This document shows positions 1-8,816 of a DNA stretch of 64,000 nt, piece by piece (position 1 is the stretch's first letter; every line of letters begins with the position of its first letter). Below the pieces are notes generated by a model. The model made no database searches, had not been told where the DNA came from, and saw nothing but the letters and a program-made list of their open reading frames with translations. The stretch spans positions 22,511-86,510 of the forward strand of contig NZ_BDAU01000042.1 of the NCBI RefSeq assembly GCF_001612615.1, read 5' to 3'. The translations under genes and the position numbers were made by a program. This DNA is from Nocardia amikacinitolerans NBRC 108937 (GTDB lineage: Bacteria > Actinomycetota > Actinomycetes > Mycobacteriales > Mycobacteriaceae).

Positions 1-110
1 GCGAGCCCGACTTTTCGACCGGTCCCCCATATTTCGCGACGTGTGTATTCGTCACCACAGATCTCCTTGATCGATCAAAACTTCCGACCTCACAAGGACA
101 CCGAACACCC

Positions 111-187
111 CTATCCGAAACGCATCCAAACCCTATCCAAACCACACCCAAAACCTATCCGAAACATATTCAAGTCACATCCTGGCC
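111..187 (+). repeat. Seven tandem 11-bp units, helically phased array A
   Basis: Successive 11-mers start at 111, 122, 133, 144, 155, 166 and 177: CTATCCGAAAC, GCATCCAAACC, CTATCCAAACC, ACACCCAAAAC, CTATCCGAAAC, ATATTCAAGTC, ACATCCTGGCC. The strongest box, CTATCC, recurs exactly every 22 bp at 111, 133 and 155. An 11-bp period is close to one helical turn, so a protein could bind along one face of the DNA. Iterons, partition sites and operators look like this, and the sequence alone does not decide between them. Confidence 0.8.
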
Positions 188-278
188 GAGCTGGCGAATA
201 TCACGCTACCGGATCGACGCCCCCTCCATCACCCGAGGCGACCACGCGAGTGTTGGCGCTGTTACCAGCGGATGGGAA

Positions 279-333
279 TGTACGGATAGGTCCAGGATAT
301 GACTTGGATATGTTTCAGATAGGGTGCGGATAG
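279..333 (-). repeat. Five tandem 11-bp units, inverted array B
   Basis: Read on the minus strand from 333, 322, 311, 300 and 289, the units are CTATCCGCACC, CTATCTGAAAC, ATATCCAAGTC, ATATCCTGGAC and CTATCCGTACA. This is the motif and period of the array at 111-187 in opposite orientation. The core arms 153-186 and 291-324 match at 29 of 34 positions as an inverted repeat. About 90 bp separate the two arrays. Confidence 0.8.
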
Positions 334-529
334 GTCCTCTTGTCGCATGGGCAACCGGTTGAAAAGTTTCTCGAAAAATTTTGACCACCCCTTGCGTCGA
401 ACGGCATTCCGGCCCGCAATTTCCGGCTCAGGAAATTCTCAGAAAAATTGTTGGATTGCCGTGTCCCGAAATCGGCTTTTTGGCGGAAGTAAGCGAGTAC
501 ACACCGCTCTCTCGCTCCAGGAGGCCGTC

Positions 530-1177
530 ATGACCGCTAGCTCCCGCCGACCCCGTTCCACCTCCGCCGCCGTGCGGGTCCCCTCGACCCTGTGGGCGCT
601 CGGTCCCGAGCCGCTCGATCCCGACGACCGCTGGCCCGGCCCGGTCCTGGCCCACACGATCGCCGAGTTCTCCGAACCGGCCTCGCGGGTGATGCTCCTC
701 GGCTGGCCCAGGCCCACCGCCCGGGGCGCGCTGCGGATCATCGAGCCCGACACCGCCGAAGCGCTCGCCGCGATCGGCGATCTGGACCGCCAGGGCCTTG
801 ACGCCCCCACCAACCGCAACCGCTCCGAGGAGCCGGTGGATCTGGTGATCGCCAGCCTGCTCGCCGAGCACCTCGACCCGGTCGCCGCCGCCGAGCACGT
901 CACCGCGCTCGCGACCGAGGTGCTGGCGATGGGCGGTTTGCTGGTCGTTCTCTCGCGCTGCCGCCATAGCGAGTCCGGCGTCCTGCACGACCCCGCCGGG
1001 TCTGTCGTGGCCGCCGCCCAGGCCGCCGATCTGCTCTACCTCCAGCACATCATCGCAGCACCCGTGCGCGGCTCCACCATCACCGCCGCGCCCGCCGACC
1101 CGGCTCCCTCCGGCAACACGCGCCACTGGGTCGCGCACACCGACGTCTTCGTCTTCCTCCAGCCCGCCCATGGCTGA
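530..1177 (+). CDS. Methyltransferase-fold-like protein, catalytic motifs not evident
   Basis: This 215-residue protein starts at ATG 530 behind a good AGGAGG box. An upstream in-frame ATG at 347 would add a poorly composed N-terminus. The middle and C-terminal parts (about residues 100-215: DLVIASLL, then GGLLVVLSRC, DLLYLQHIIA, HTDVFVFLQ) read like the beta-strands of a Rossmann methyltransferase. I see neither a glycine-rich SAM loop nor a DPPY/SPPY motif. It sits immediately upstream of a true DNA methyltransferase and is the first gene of the conjugation-type operon. It may be a non-catalytic partner of that enzyme. That role is inferred from fold impression and context. Confidence 0.6.
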   Translation: MTASSRRPRSTSAAVRVPSTLWALGPEPLDPDDRWPGPVLAHTIAEFSEPASRVMLLGWPRPTARGALRIIEPDTAEALAAIGDLDRQGLDAPTNRNRSEEPVDLVIASLLAEHLDPVAAAEHVTALATEVLAMGGLLVVLSRCRHSESGVLHDPAGSVVAAAQAADLLYLQHIIAAPVRGSTITAAPADPAPSGNTRHWVAHTDVFVFLQPAHG

Positions 1178-1226
1178 CCCCACACGCCCCTCGCCCCGCC
1201 CGAATCTCTCCAGCGAAGGACACCGG

Positions 1227-2234
1227 ATGACCCTCGACGCCAATGCCACCAACCTCGACTCCGCGATCCCCGCACAGACCGGTTCGGCCGCCGCGCCGGT
1301 GTCGGTGTGGGCGACGGCCCAGAACACGCCGACCGCGCAGCGGCGCGGCCGTTACCACCCCGACAGCACCGCCCACCCGGCCAAGATGTTCCCCGCCATC
1401 GTGCAGCATGCCGTCGCCGCCTACACCCGCCCCGGGGACCTCGTGCTGGATCCGATGTGCGGGATCGGCACCACCCTGGTCGAGTCGCTGCATCTGGGCC
1501 GCCGCGCGGTCGGCGTCGAATACGAGTCGCGCTGGGCGGAGCTGGCGCGCACCAACATCGAGCTGGCTCGCGAGGCGGGCATCGATCTCGACGCCGCCGT
1601 CTACCACGGGGACGCCCGTAAGCTGGGCGACCTGATCCCGGCCGAGCTGCGCGGCCAGGCGAGCCTGGTGATCACCTCGCCGCCCTACGGCGACAGCTTG
1701 CACGGCCACGTGCGTGCCAACCGCACCCAGCCGGTCCTCAAGTCCAACCACCGCTACGGCCAGGTCCTCGACCGGGGCAACCTCGCCAACGTCGGCCTCG
1801 GCCGGTTGTTGTCCGGGTTCACCAAGATCCTGGCCGGTGCCGCCGACTACCTCTCTCCCGGTGGACATGTCGTGATCACCGCGCGGCCGTGGCGTCAGCA
1901 CGCCGAGCTGGTGCCCCTGCCCAGCCACCTCTACACCTGCGGCGAGCTGGCCGGGCTCGTGCCGGTGGAGCGGTGCGTGGCACTGCTGGGCCGTCTGTCC
2001 GAGGGCGAACTCGTCGCCCGCAGCTCGTTCTTCCAGCGCGACTTCGTCGTCAAGCAGCGGGCCGCCGGGCTGCCGATTCACCTCATCGCCCACGAGGACG
2101 TCGTCATCCTGCGCAAGCCCGAGGCCATCACCGCCGTGTCCGAGCGCCGCCGTGCGAGTGGGCGTTTCCCCTTCGGCGCGTCGGCGACCTTGCCGACGCC
2201 CGATGCCATGGGCCCGGGATCGGTGGCCGCGTGA
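1227..2234 (+). CDS. DNA methyltransferase, N4-cytosine/N6-adenine type (DNA methylase N4/N6)
   Basis: This 335-residue SAM-dependent enzyme probably methylates an exocyclic amino group in DNA. The SAM-binding loop DPMCGIGTT is at residues 75-83 and the catalytic TSPPYGD motif at 150-156, so motif I precedes motif IV. ATG 1227 is chosen because GAAGGA lies 6 bases upstream. An earlier in-frame ATG at 1170 would overlap the previous gene but lacks a good ribosome site. Its stop overlaps the GTG of the following ATPase gene (GTGA). No cognate nuclease is next to it, so it may protect or mark the mobile element's own DNA. An RNA substrate (TRM11-like) is a weaker alternative. Confidence 0.85.
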   Translation: MTLDANATNLDSAIPAQTGSAAAPVSVWATAQNTPTAQRRGRYHPDSTAHPAKMFPAIVQHAVAAYTRPGDLVLDPMCGIGTTLVESLHLGRRAVGVEYESRWAELARTNIELAREAGIDLDAAVYHGDARKLGDLIPAELRGQASLVITSPPYGDSLHGHVRANRTQPVLKSNHRYGQVLDRGNLANVGLGRLLSGFTKILAGAADYLSPGGHVVITARPWRQHAELVPLPSHLYTCGELAGLVPVERCVALLGRLSEGELVARSSFFQRDFVVKQRAAGLPIHLIAHEDVVILRKPEAITAVSERRRASGRFPFGASATLPTPDAMGPGSVAA

Positions 2235-4708
2235 CGACCGCGCAGGACCCCGAGCAGGGGTGGCTGGGCCGGGCGCTTCTCGCGCCCGGCTCGGCCCTGC
2301 GCGATCTGACCGACGCGCCCGAACGCATGCTCTCGACTGGTGATGGGCTCGTCGTGGTCCTGGCCGTGCCCGGGGTGCTCGCCGCGGTACGGATTCTGGC
2401 TCGGTGGCGTCGGCGCCGGCTGAGTGCACGTGCTCGCCACATCATCGTCCTCACCCCACCCGAGGTCGACGCCAAAGGCGCACTCGCCTTCTGGGCTCAC
2501 CTCATCGGTCAGTTGCGGCCCGCCTGGGCGCGAGTCCTGTTGGGGCAGCCGCATCTGGGGTTCGAGTACACCGTCACACCCGAGGAGGGGGCCGGGATCC
2601 GGCTCTGGGTGCCCGGCGCGATCCCACCCGGTCTCATCGAACGCGCCATCGCCTCGGCGTGGCCCGGCGCGCACACCGACACCCTAGAACCCGCCCTGCC
2701 CCCGCTACCCGGCCCGGTGAAGGGCGTGCGGCGGGTCTTGGCCGGGGGCGAGTTGCGGCTCGGCCGCCGCGAAGGGTTGCCGTTGAGTACCGATCACTCC
2801 GGTGATCTGGTGCGCAACCTGATCACCGCCGCCGACGACCTCGCCCCCGGGCAGGCCGTCTGCGTGCAGATCCTGGCGCGTCCGGTCACCGGCCGCCGCG
2901 TCGCGCAAGCCACCCGCGCCGCGGCGAGCACCAGCACCCGCGCTGGCGTCGTGGCAGGGCTGCTGCGCGAGGCCCTCAACCTGCTCACTCCCGGCACGAG
3001 CACCGCCCACGTCTCCCACACCGCCGCTGGGGTGAGAAACGCGCGGGCCAGCGACCGCCAAACCTCCCTGGAATACAGTGCCGCCGCCCGCGCGGCAGCG
3101 GCCAAAGCGCGAGGGGCGCACTGGGAGACCGTTGTGCGCTACGCCGCCTCGATTCCGGTCTCCACCGACCCCGACGACATCGTGCCGATAGCGCAGGCGC
3201 GAGCGGTGGCGCGCGGTCGCGCCGACGCGCTCGCCACGGTGTTCGGGGCGTGCACCGATCACAACTACTACCGGCGTCGGCGTCGCCTGCGCCTAGAGCG
3301 GTTGATCCGGCAGCGGCGTCTCGGGCGCGGGGATGTGTTGTCGGTGCCCGAACTGGCGACGATCGCGCATCTGCCCACCGACGACGGGCTACCCGGCCTG
3401 CAACGCGCCGGAGCCCGCGCCCTGTCCCCGGCCCCGGAGATTCCCGTGGGCGGGGAACACACGAAACCGCTGGGGATGGCCGACACCGGAACTCGGCGCC
3501 CGGTCGCGGTCAAGATCTCCGACGCCCGCCACCACCTGCACATCCTCGGCCCCACCGGCGTCGGCAAATCAACATTGTTGGCCCGCACGATCCTCGATGA
3601 CGCCGACGCCGGGCGCGGGGTGATCGTGATCGACCCGAAGGGCGACCTGGTCACCGACGTGTTGTCGCGGTTGCCCTCTCGTATGGGCGACCGAGTCACG
3701 CTGTTCGACGCCGACTCACCGGCCCCACCACCGTGTGTGAACCCGCTCGATATCGGCCGGATCGGGCGCGCCGGAATGGATCTCGCCGTCGACAACCTCG
3801 TGACGGTCTTTCACCGGATCTTCCACCAGTGGTGGGGGCCGCGCACCGACGACATCATGCGCGCCAGCCTGCTCACCCTGTGCGCCCAACCAGGCACCGC
3901 CACCCTGGCGGATCTGCCGCGCCTACTTACCGAGCCCGCGTTCCGTGCCCGCGTTACCCGGACCGCGAAAGACCCAGTCCTGCGGGGGTTCTGGGACAGC
4001 TACGAAACCCTCTCCGATACCGGCCGAGCCCAGCTCACCGGACCGCTGCTGAACAAACTCAGAGCGTTCCTGCTGCGTCCGTTCGTGCGCTCGGCCATCG
4101 CGGGCGGCCCCTCGACGGTTGAGTTCGCCGACATCCTCGACAACGGCGGCATCTGCCTGGCCAGGCTGCCGAAAGGCTCGCTCGGAGAGGAAACCTCGCG
4201 TCTGGTCGGGTCGCTGCTGGTGGCGCGGACGTGGCAGGCGGTGACCGCGCGGGCTCGGGTGCCCGCCGCCGACCGGCCCGACGCCGCCCTCGTGTTGGAC
4301 GAGGCGCAGAACTTCCTCAACCTGTCGACGCCGATCGAGGACATGCTCGCCGAGGCCCGGGGACTGCGGCTGTCGTTGCTGCTGGCGCATCAGAACCTCG
4401 GCCAGCTCTCGCGCGAGTTGCGCGACGGCATCTCGGCCAATGCCCGCAACAAGGTGATCTTCGCCGTGTCGCCTGATGACGCCCGGGATCTGGCCCGTCA
4501 CACCGACCCGTGGCTGTCCGAGCACGACTTGTCTCACCTCGACGCCTTCCACGCCGCCGCCCGCCTGCTCGTCGACGGCCGCAACGCCCGCCCCTTCACC
4601 CTCACCACCCGGCCGCTGGACCCGCCGATCCCGGGCCGCGCCCGCGAGATCGCCGCCGCCTCCCAGGCCCGCCTCACGGCGCAACCCCCCGACTCGCCAC
4701 TGCTCTAA
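2231..4708 (+). CDS. Type IV conjugative transfer ATPase, VirD4/TraG-like
   Basis: This 825-residue protein is a conjugative coupling/transfer ATPase. A short N-terminal hydrophobic stretch (about residues 35-55, VVVLAVPGVLAAVRIL) followed by RWRRRRLSAR suggests a membrane anchor. The P-loop GPTGVGKST is near residues 440-448, the Walker B-like VIVIDPKGD near 464-472, and a later LVLDEAQN near 687-694. The GTG start overlaps the methyltransferase stop by 4 bases, implying translational coupling. The earlier in-frame reading from 1889 is antiparallel-type arginine-rich noise and is discarded. It should energise DNA or protein export through the envelope, with the hydrolase at 5751 opening the wall. 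A VirB4-like role is the main alternative, since only one such ATPase is visible. Confidence 0.88.
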   Translation: MTTAQDPEQGWLGRALLAPGSALRDLTDAPERMLSTGDGLVVVLAVPGVLAAVRILARWRRRRLSARARHIIVLTPPEVDAKGALAFWAHLIGQLRPAWARVLLGQPHLGFEYTVTPEEGAGIRLWVPGAIPPGLIERAIASAWPGAHTDTLEPALPPLPGPVKGVRRVLAGGELRLGRREGLPLSTDHSGDLVRNLITAADDLAPGQAVCVQILARPVTGRRVAQATRAAASTSTRAGVVAGLLREALNLLTPGTSTAHVSHTAAGVRNARASDRQTSLEYSAAARAAAAKARGAHWETVVRYAASIPVSTDPDDIVPIAQARAVARGRADALATVFGACTDHNYYRRRRRLRLERLIRQRRLGRGDVLSVPELATIAHLPTDDGLPGLQRAGARALSPAPEIPVGGEHTKPLGMADTGTRRPVAVKISDARHHLHILGPTGVGKSTLLARTILDDADAGRGVIVIDPKGDLVTDVLSRLPSRMGDRVTLFDADSPAPPPCVNPLDIGRIGRAGMDLAVDNLVTVFHRIFHQWWGPRTDDIMRASLLTLCAQPGTATLADLPRLLTEPAFRARVTRTAKDPVLRGFWDSYETLSDTGRAQLTGPLLNKLRAFLLRPFVRSAIAGGPSTVEFADILDNGGICLARLPKGSLGEETSRLVGSLLVARTWQAVTARARVPAADRPDAALVLDEAQNFLNLSTPIEDMLAEARGLRLSLLLAHQNLGQLSRELRDGISANARNKVIFAVSPDDARDLARHTDPWLSEHDLSHLDAFHAAARLLVDGRNARPFTLTTRPLDPPIPGRAREIAAASQARLTAQPPDSPLL

Positions 4709-4741
4709 CCCCGGCTACTCCCGAGAAAGGCTCCCGTACCG

Positions 4742-5743
4742 ATGATTTCCCGTCCCGACAGGCAAGCCGATACCCGTACGCCCCGCCCGCCCTGGTCACC
4801 TACTACCAGCCCGGAAAAGAGCTCGGTGGTGCGTGCGTTGACCGGGCGCGACCGCTGGATTCTGCGCATGGTCTACGAGCACCGGGTCCTGACCACCGAC
4901 CACCTCGCCGACCTGGCGTTCCCGACCGCCAAGATCGCCCGCCGCCGCCTGGCGATCCTGCACACCTACCGGGTCCTGGACCGGTTCCGGCCCATGCGAA
5001 CTCGTGGCACCGCCCCCTACCACTGGACCCTCGCCCCCGCCGGAGCCTCGATCCTCGCCGCGGAAGCAGGCGTGAGCGTGCGCGAGCTCGGCTACAACCA
5101 CCAAACCACGCTCTCGGTCGCCCACAGCCTGCACCTGACCCACACCCTCGGCGTGAACGAGTGGTTCACCGCCCTCACCACCCACCCCTCCAACGGTGCG
5201 CGGGTGTCGCGGTGGTGGTCGCAGACCCGTTGCCAACGACTCTGGGGCGATCTCGCACGCCCCGACGCCCACGGCCGCTACACCCACGGCGAGGGGCTGC
5301 TCGACTTCTTCCTCGAATACGACCTCGGGACCACCTCCCTGCCTCGGGTCGCGGCCAAGCTGACCGGATTCGCCGAGCTTGCCCGAACCACCGGCGTCAT
5401 CGTCCCGGTCCTGTTGTGGGTGCCGACCACCGCGCGTGAGGTCAATGCCCGTGTGGCTCTGCGCCGGGCCTGGGAGCGGTTGCCCGACCCCGAGGCGGTA
5501 CCGGTCGCTACCGCCGCCGCCGAGTTCCTCGGCTCGATCTCCGGGAAGAGTCCGGCCGATCAGGTGTGGCTGCCGTTGCACACCGACTCCGGCCGCAGGC
5601 GCCTGCACGAACTCGGCACTGTCTGGCCGCGACGGACGCCACCCGAAGACAGCATCGACCCAGCGTCGACCTGGGCACCGCTGAGCGGAACCGTCGCCCT
5701 CGCCCCTCCGCCGCCGAGTCCCCCGGCTTCCGAGCACTGGTGA
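4742..5743 (+). CDS. Replication-relaxation family protein
   Basis: This 333-residue protein resembles the actinobacterial replication-relaxation family found next to conjugation genes. An N-terminal winged-helix-like region (about residues 30-100, RDRWILRMVYEHRVLTTDHLADLAF then RRRLAILHTYRVLDRF) precedes a compact alpha/beta part with LDFFLEYDLGT near 180-190. That acidic motif recalls a nuclease-like core (D/E-rich strand), though catalysis is not established. It starts 33 bases after the ATPase gene and ends 7 bases before the hydrolase gene, so it is part of the same operon. A role in initiating transfer or replication by DNA binding is inferred from the family name and context. Confidence 0.8.
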   Translation: MISRPDRQADTRTPRPPWSPTTSPEKSSVVRALTGRDRWILRMVYEHRVLTTDHLADLAFPTAKIARRRLAILHTYRVLDRFRPMRTRGTAPYHWTLAPAGASILAAEAGVSVRELGYNHQTTLSVAHSLHLTHTLGVNEWFTALTTHPSNGARVSRWWSQTRCQRLWGDLARPDAHGRYTHGEGLLDFFLEYDLGTTSLPRVAAKLTGFAELARTTGVIVPVLLWVPTTAREVNARVALRRAWERLPDPEAVPVATAAAEFLGSISGKSPADQVWLPLHTDSGRRRLHELGTVWPRRTPPEDSIDPASTWAPLSGTVALAPPPPSPPASEHW

Positions 5744-5750
5744 GGTAGCG

Positions 5751-6755
5751 ATGCTGGTCAAGACACTCGGAGCGGGCTGCGCGGGGTTCGTGTTCCTCAC
5801 GGTCGTGATCGCGGCCGTGGTCACCACCGTCGTCGTGTTCGACCAAGCACTCACCGCGCCCGCCCCGGAAGCCTCGACCGGCACCGGCTCGACCCCGAGC
5901 ACCGAAGCCCAACAGGACATCCCGGCCGAAATGCTCGTGCTCTACCAAGCCGCCGCCGGGAACTGCCCCGGGCTGGACTGGTCGGTGCTCGCCGCGATCG
6001 GCAAGATCGAAACCGACCACGGCCGCTCCACCCTGCCGGGAGTGTCCTCCGGCGAGAACGCCTCCGGTGCTGGCGGGCCGATGCAGTTCCTGGCCCCCAC
6101 CTTCGACTCGGTCACCGCACGGCATCCCCTGCCCGCCGGTGGTGCGAGCCCGCCCTCGCGCTACAACCCCTCCGACGCCATCCACGCTGCCGCGTTCTAC
6201 CTGTGCGACTCCGGTGCACCCGAGGACATGTACAGCGCGATCTTCGCCTACAACCACGCCGACTGGTATGTGCGTGACGTCCTGGACCAGGCCGCCCGCT
6301 ACCGCGCCACCGACACCACCTCCGGCGGCGACTGCCAGACCGCATCACCACCGAATCCGACTGCCGCGCAGGTGATCTCCTTCGCCTGCGCCCAGCTCGG
6401 CCTGCCGTACGTGTGGGGCGGCAACGGGCCCGAGGTCAATGGCGGCTGGGACTGCTCCGGCCTCACCCAAGCCGCCTACCGGTCGGCCGGAATCGCCATC
6501 CCGCGCACCACCTACGACCAGGTCCACACCGGCACACCGGTTTCCGAGGACCAACTCGCGCCCGGGGACCTGCTGTTCTACAGCACCGACGGCGACGTCC
6601 ACCACGTCGGGATCTACCTCGGCGGCGGCCAGATGGTGCACGCACCCACCTTCAACGAGCCCGTCCAGATCTCGCCCTACCGCTGGGAAGGCGACGACTA
6701 CTACACCGCCACCCGACCCTCACCCGCCCACGACGACTCCCGCGCCACCCCCTGA
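5751..6755 (+). CDS. Two-domain peptidoglycan hydrolase: lytic transglycosylase-like plus NlpC/P60 (C40)
   Basis: This 334-residue envelope protein has an N-terminal membrane or signal segment at residues 8-30. An SLT/lysozyme-like domain spans about 65-185, with the likely catalytic Glu87 in IGKIETDHG. An NlpC/P60 domain spans about 203-322, with Cys235 in DCSG, His285 in HHVGIYLG and His297 in MVHAP. The combination cuts both glycan and stem peptide, like the two-domain wall enzymes of Gram-positive conjugation systems (for example CwlT of ICEBs1). Its place behind the transfer ATPase fits local wall opening for the channel. All expected catalytic residues are present. Confidence 0.9.
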   Translation: MLVKTLGAGCAGFVFLTVVIAAVVTTVVVFDQALTAPAPEASTGTGSTPSTEAQQDIPAEMLVLYQAAAGNCPGLDWSVLAAIGKIETDHGRSTLPGVSSGENASGAGGPMQFLAPTFDSVTARHPLPAGGASPPSRYNPSDAIHAAAFYLCDSGAPEDMYSAIFAYNHADWYVRDVLDQAARYRATDTTSGGDCQTASPPNPTAAQVISFACAQLGLPYVWGGNGPEVNGGWDCSGLTQAAYRSAGIAIPRTTYDQVHTGTPVSEDQLAPGDLLFYSTDGDVHHVGIYLGGGQMVHAPTFNEPVQISPYRWEGDDYYTATRPSPAHDDSRATP

Positions 6756-6783
6756 TCGCCCACCGCTCGAACGGAGAAAGCTC

Positions 6784-8226
6784 ATGCGCCACAACCACAT
6801 TCGATCCGCGTGCACCCGCAGCGCTGCCCACATGGCATTGTGCGCGGCCGTCGCCGCGACCACCGTGACGGCCGGTGTCGCCGCCGCAGAACCCACACCG
6901 GGCCGCAACGGGACGCAGTGCCCGCGCTGGACCGCGCTGCTGGTACCGGGCACCTACGAGACAACCCCCACTACCGGACAGACGACGCCCGCGATCCTCA
7001 CCCAACTCGGGGACTCGCTGACCGCCCGCTACGGCAGCGACATCGAGGTCCGAACGCTCGCCGCGCCGCCCGGGAACGGTGCCGGGTCCGTGAGCGGACC
7101 CGAACTCACCGCGGCGGTCTCCGGGCTGTGCTCGGACACGCGAGTCGTTTTGGCCGGCTACGGCCAGGGCGCCGAGGTCACCGGCGACCTCGCCACCAGC
7201 ATCGGCAACAACAAGGGCCCGATCCCGGCCTCCCGCGTGGCGGCCGTCGCACTCGTGGCCGACCCGCGCCGCGACCCCGCCACCACCCACCTCGGCACCC
7301 CGGTCTCCGGCCAAGGCATCACCGGCCCGCGCTCGCAGAGCTTCGGCGACCTGACCGACCGGGTCCGCACGCTGTGCGTCGAGGGCGACAGCTACTGCTC
7401 GACCAGCACGCAGGAGTCACCGGTCCTCGCCGCGGTCACCCGTGCCCTCGCCACCGCCACCTCGACCACGACCACCCCGGCCCCGACGCAAACCTCAACC
7501 GCCCCAACGACCTCGGCGAAGGTGCCGACCACCACGACGACCGCACCGGCCACGACCACCTCGACCGGGCAGCTCAGCGCCTCCCAGGTACTCGCCCAGG
7601 TGGTCACCGTCCTCAACGGGCTGGCCAGCTTCACCGCGAATGTGCCCGCGATCGTGGCCGACCTCGCCCAGCTCCCGGGCCTGCTCACTGCCGGGGACCT
7701 GCGTGGCCTGCACCGCTTCTCCGGGGACCTGAACAACCAGTTCAACCCCCTGGTGCGGTTGGCCGAGGGACTCGACCTGCGCCTGGTGGCCCGCGCGCTG
7801 GCGATCGCCGCCCCGCTGGACACCACCGGGGTCGCCATGATCGCCGCCGAGATTGTCGGTGTCCTGGCCGGACTCGACATCTCCCGCATCGCCACCGACA
7901 TCGGCCAAGCCCAAGAGATCGCCTGGACCGCCGTGGAAACCCTCGCCGCCGGTGACCCCGTCGCGGCCGTCCTGGCGCTGACCGGGCTGGCACCGATCGC
8001 CGCCGATCTCCTCTCCGCCACCGCCACCGCGTTCACCGGCACCCAGTTCTCCGCCCTGACCCAGACCTACACCACCGCCACCGGGACGGGCACGGCGGGC
8101 ACCACCGGCACCGCCGTTCCGACCCCCCAGAACAGCGACACGGCCACGTTCGACGCCACCGGCTACAACACCGCCGCGCCGGTGCTGAACGACTGGATCG
8201 TCGGGGCCATCGACCGCACGAAGTAG
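6784..8226 (+). CDS. Secreted cutinase-like protein, catalytic serine replaced (probable pseudoenzyme)
   Basis: This 480-residue exported protein has a signal peptide at residues 1-35 (cleavage near VAAAEP). A cutinase/alpha-beta hydrolase domain spans about 45-220, followed by a Thr/Pro-rich linker at about 222-260 and a helical C-terminal domain to 480. The nucleophile elbow expected to read GYSQG is GYGQG at 125-129, so Gly127 (codon GGC) replaces Ser. The later C-x3-GD element (CVEGD, 198-202) is retained. A GAAAG-type ribosome site supports ATG 6784. It is the last gene of the operon and is followed by a strong terminator. Binding or scaffolding in the mycolate layer is more likely than hydrolysis. 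The intact cutinase at 18506-19741 is a useful comparison. Confidence 0.85.
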   Translation: MRHNHIRSACTRSAAHMALCAAVAATTVTAGVAAAEPTPGRNGTQCPRWTALLVPGTYETTPTTGQTTPAILTQLGDSLTARYGSDIEVRTLAAPPGNGAGSVSGPELTAAVSGLCSDTRVVLAGYGQGAEVTGDLATSIGNNKGPIPASRVAAVALVADPRRDPATTHLGTPVSGQGITGPRSQSFGDLTDRVRTLCVEGDSYCSTSTQESPVLAAVTRALATATSTTTTPAPTQTSTAPTTSAKVPTTTTTAPATTTSTGQLSASQVLAQVVTVLNGLASFTANVPAIVADLAQLPGLLTAGDLRGLHRFSGDLNNQFNPLVRLAEGLDLRLVARALAIAAPLDTTGVAMIAAEIVGVLAGLDISRIATDIGQAQEIAWTAVETLAAGDPVAAVLALTGLAPIAADLLSATATAFTGTQFSALTQTYTTATGTGTAGTTGTAVPTPQNSDTATFDATGYNTAAPVLNDWIVGAIDRTK

Positions 8227-8255
8227 CCGCCGCACCGCCCCCGGCAGCGCACAGC

Positions 8256-8304
8256 GAAACGGCCGGTGGTGCCGAGCGAATTGCTCGGCACCACCGGCCG
8301 TTTC
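8256..8304. terminator. Bidirectional terminator, perfect 22-bp stem
   Basis: Arms 8256-8277 and 8283-8304 are perfect reverse complements around a 5-base loop (GAATT). The outer bases are GAAAC and GTTTC, so an A-run or T-run borders the stem in each direction. It lies between the convergent genes ending at 8226 (+) and 8319 (-), which suits a terminator serving both strands. Confidence 0.92.
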
Positions 8305-8318
8305 AGTAGGTAGGCGGG

Positions 8319-8768
8319 CTAGGAGATGAGCGGGGATAGGGCGCGCGGGGTGGACGCGGTGGGATCTCCGGTCGACCGGAACCGCCACGACGGCAACACC
8401 TTCCGAATCATCTCGGTGTCGTCACTGGTGTCCTCCTCGGCGCGTCCACGCACCGGGGCCGGGATCGCGGCGACGACCGCGCGGGCGGCGGCGTCGTGAT
8501 CGGCGAACGTGGTGCCGGTCAGCGGCCCCGTCATGATCCGCAGCGAACCGGTGTGGGGGAAGAACTCGCCCTCGGTCCGGTGGAGCCGGTAGCGCAACAT
8601 CACCGGCACCCACGGCACCATCGCCGGGAAAACGGGCAGGCTGAGCTCACGCACGGCCACGTCCGCGATCTTGAGCCACAATGCGAGGCTGTCAGGGGCG
8701 TGGGTGGAGTCGGCGAACACCTTGTGCAGGGACGACGCCAGAATGGCCGGGGTGGGAGTGGAGTACAT
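8319..8768 (-). CDS. Hypothetical protein
   Basis: This 149-residue protein is not recognised. It is moderately hydrophobic in the middle (LPVFPAMVPWVPVMLRYRLH, about residues 45-65) and ends in a Ser/Pro/Thr-rich tail. It has no signal peptide and no clear catalytic motif. ATG 8768 has a GAAAGG site upstream. It is the last gene of the minus-strand AAA/VWA group and is separated from the wHTH protein at 8860 by a hairpin. Its composition matches its neighbours, so it is probably a resident gene of the element. Confidence 0.7.
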   Translation of the reverse strand: MYSTPTPAILASSLHKVFADSTHAPDSLALWLKIADVAVRELSLPVFPAMVPWVPVMLRYRLHRTEGEFFPHTGSLRIMTGPLTGTTFADHDAAARAVVAAIPAPVRGRAEEDTSDDTEMIRKVLPSWRFRSTGDPTASTPRALSPLIS

Positions 8769-8816
8769 GGTCTAGCACCTTTCTCAGGAGATACATTGAG
8801 TGGCGCGGTGTCGGAC

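Larger units (their letters stand above)
1..529. other. Non-coding left region with opposed 11-bp repeat arrays
   Basis: No convincing gene lies here. The open frames that cross it are rich in Pro, His and Thr and follow the repeats. The segment carries two opposed 11-bp-period arrays at 111-187 and 279-333. A more A/T-rich leader at about 355-460 follows, and the conjugation-type operon starts at 530. No classical promoter was identified with confidence. The repeats suggest a protein-binding control region, an origin, or a transfer-associated site. Confidence 0.6.

Noticed and set aside
428..1327. Long minus-strand open frame opposite the first gene of the operon
   Set aside because: It is Gly/Arg-rich antisense of a well supported plus-strand gene and has no ribosome site.
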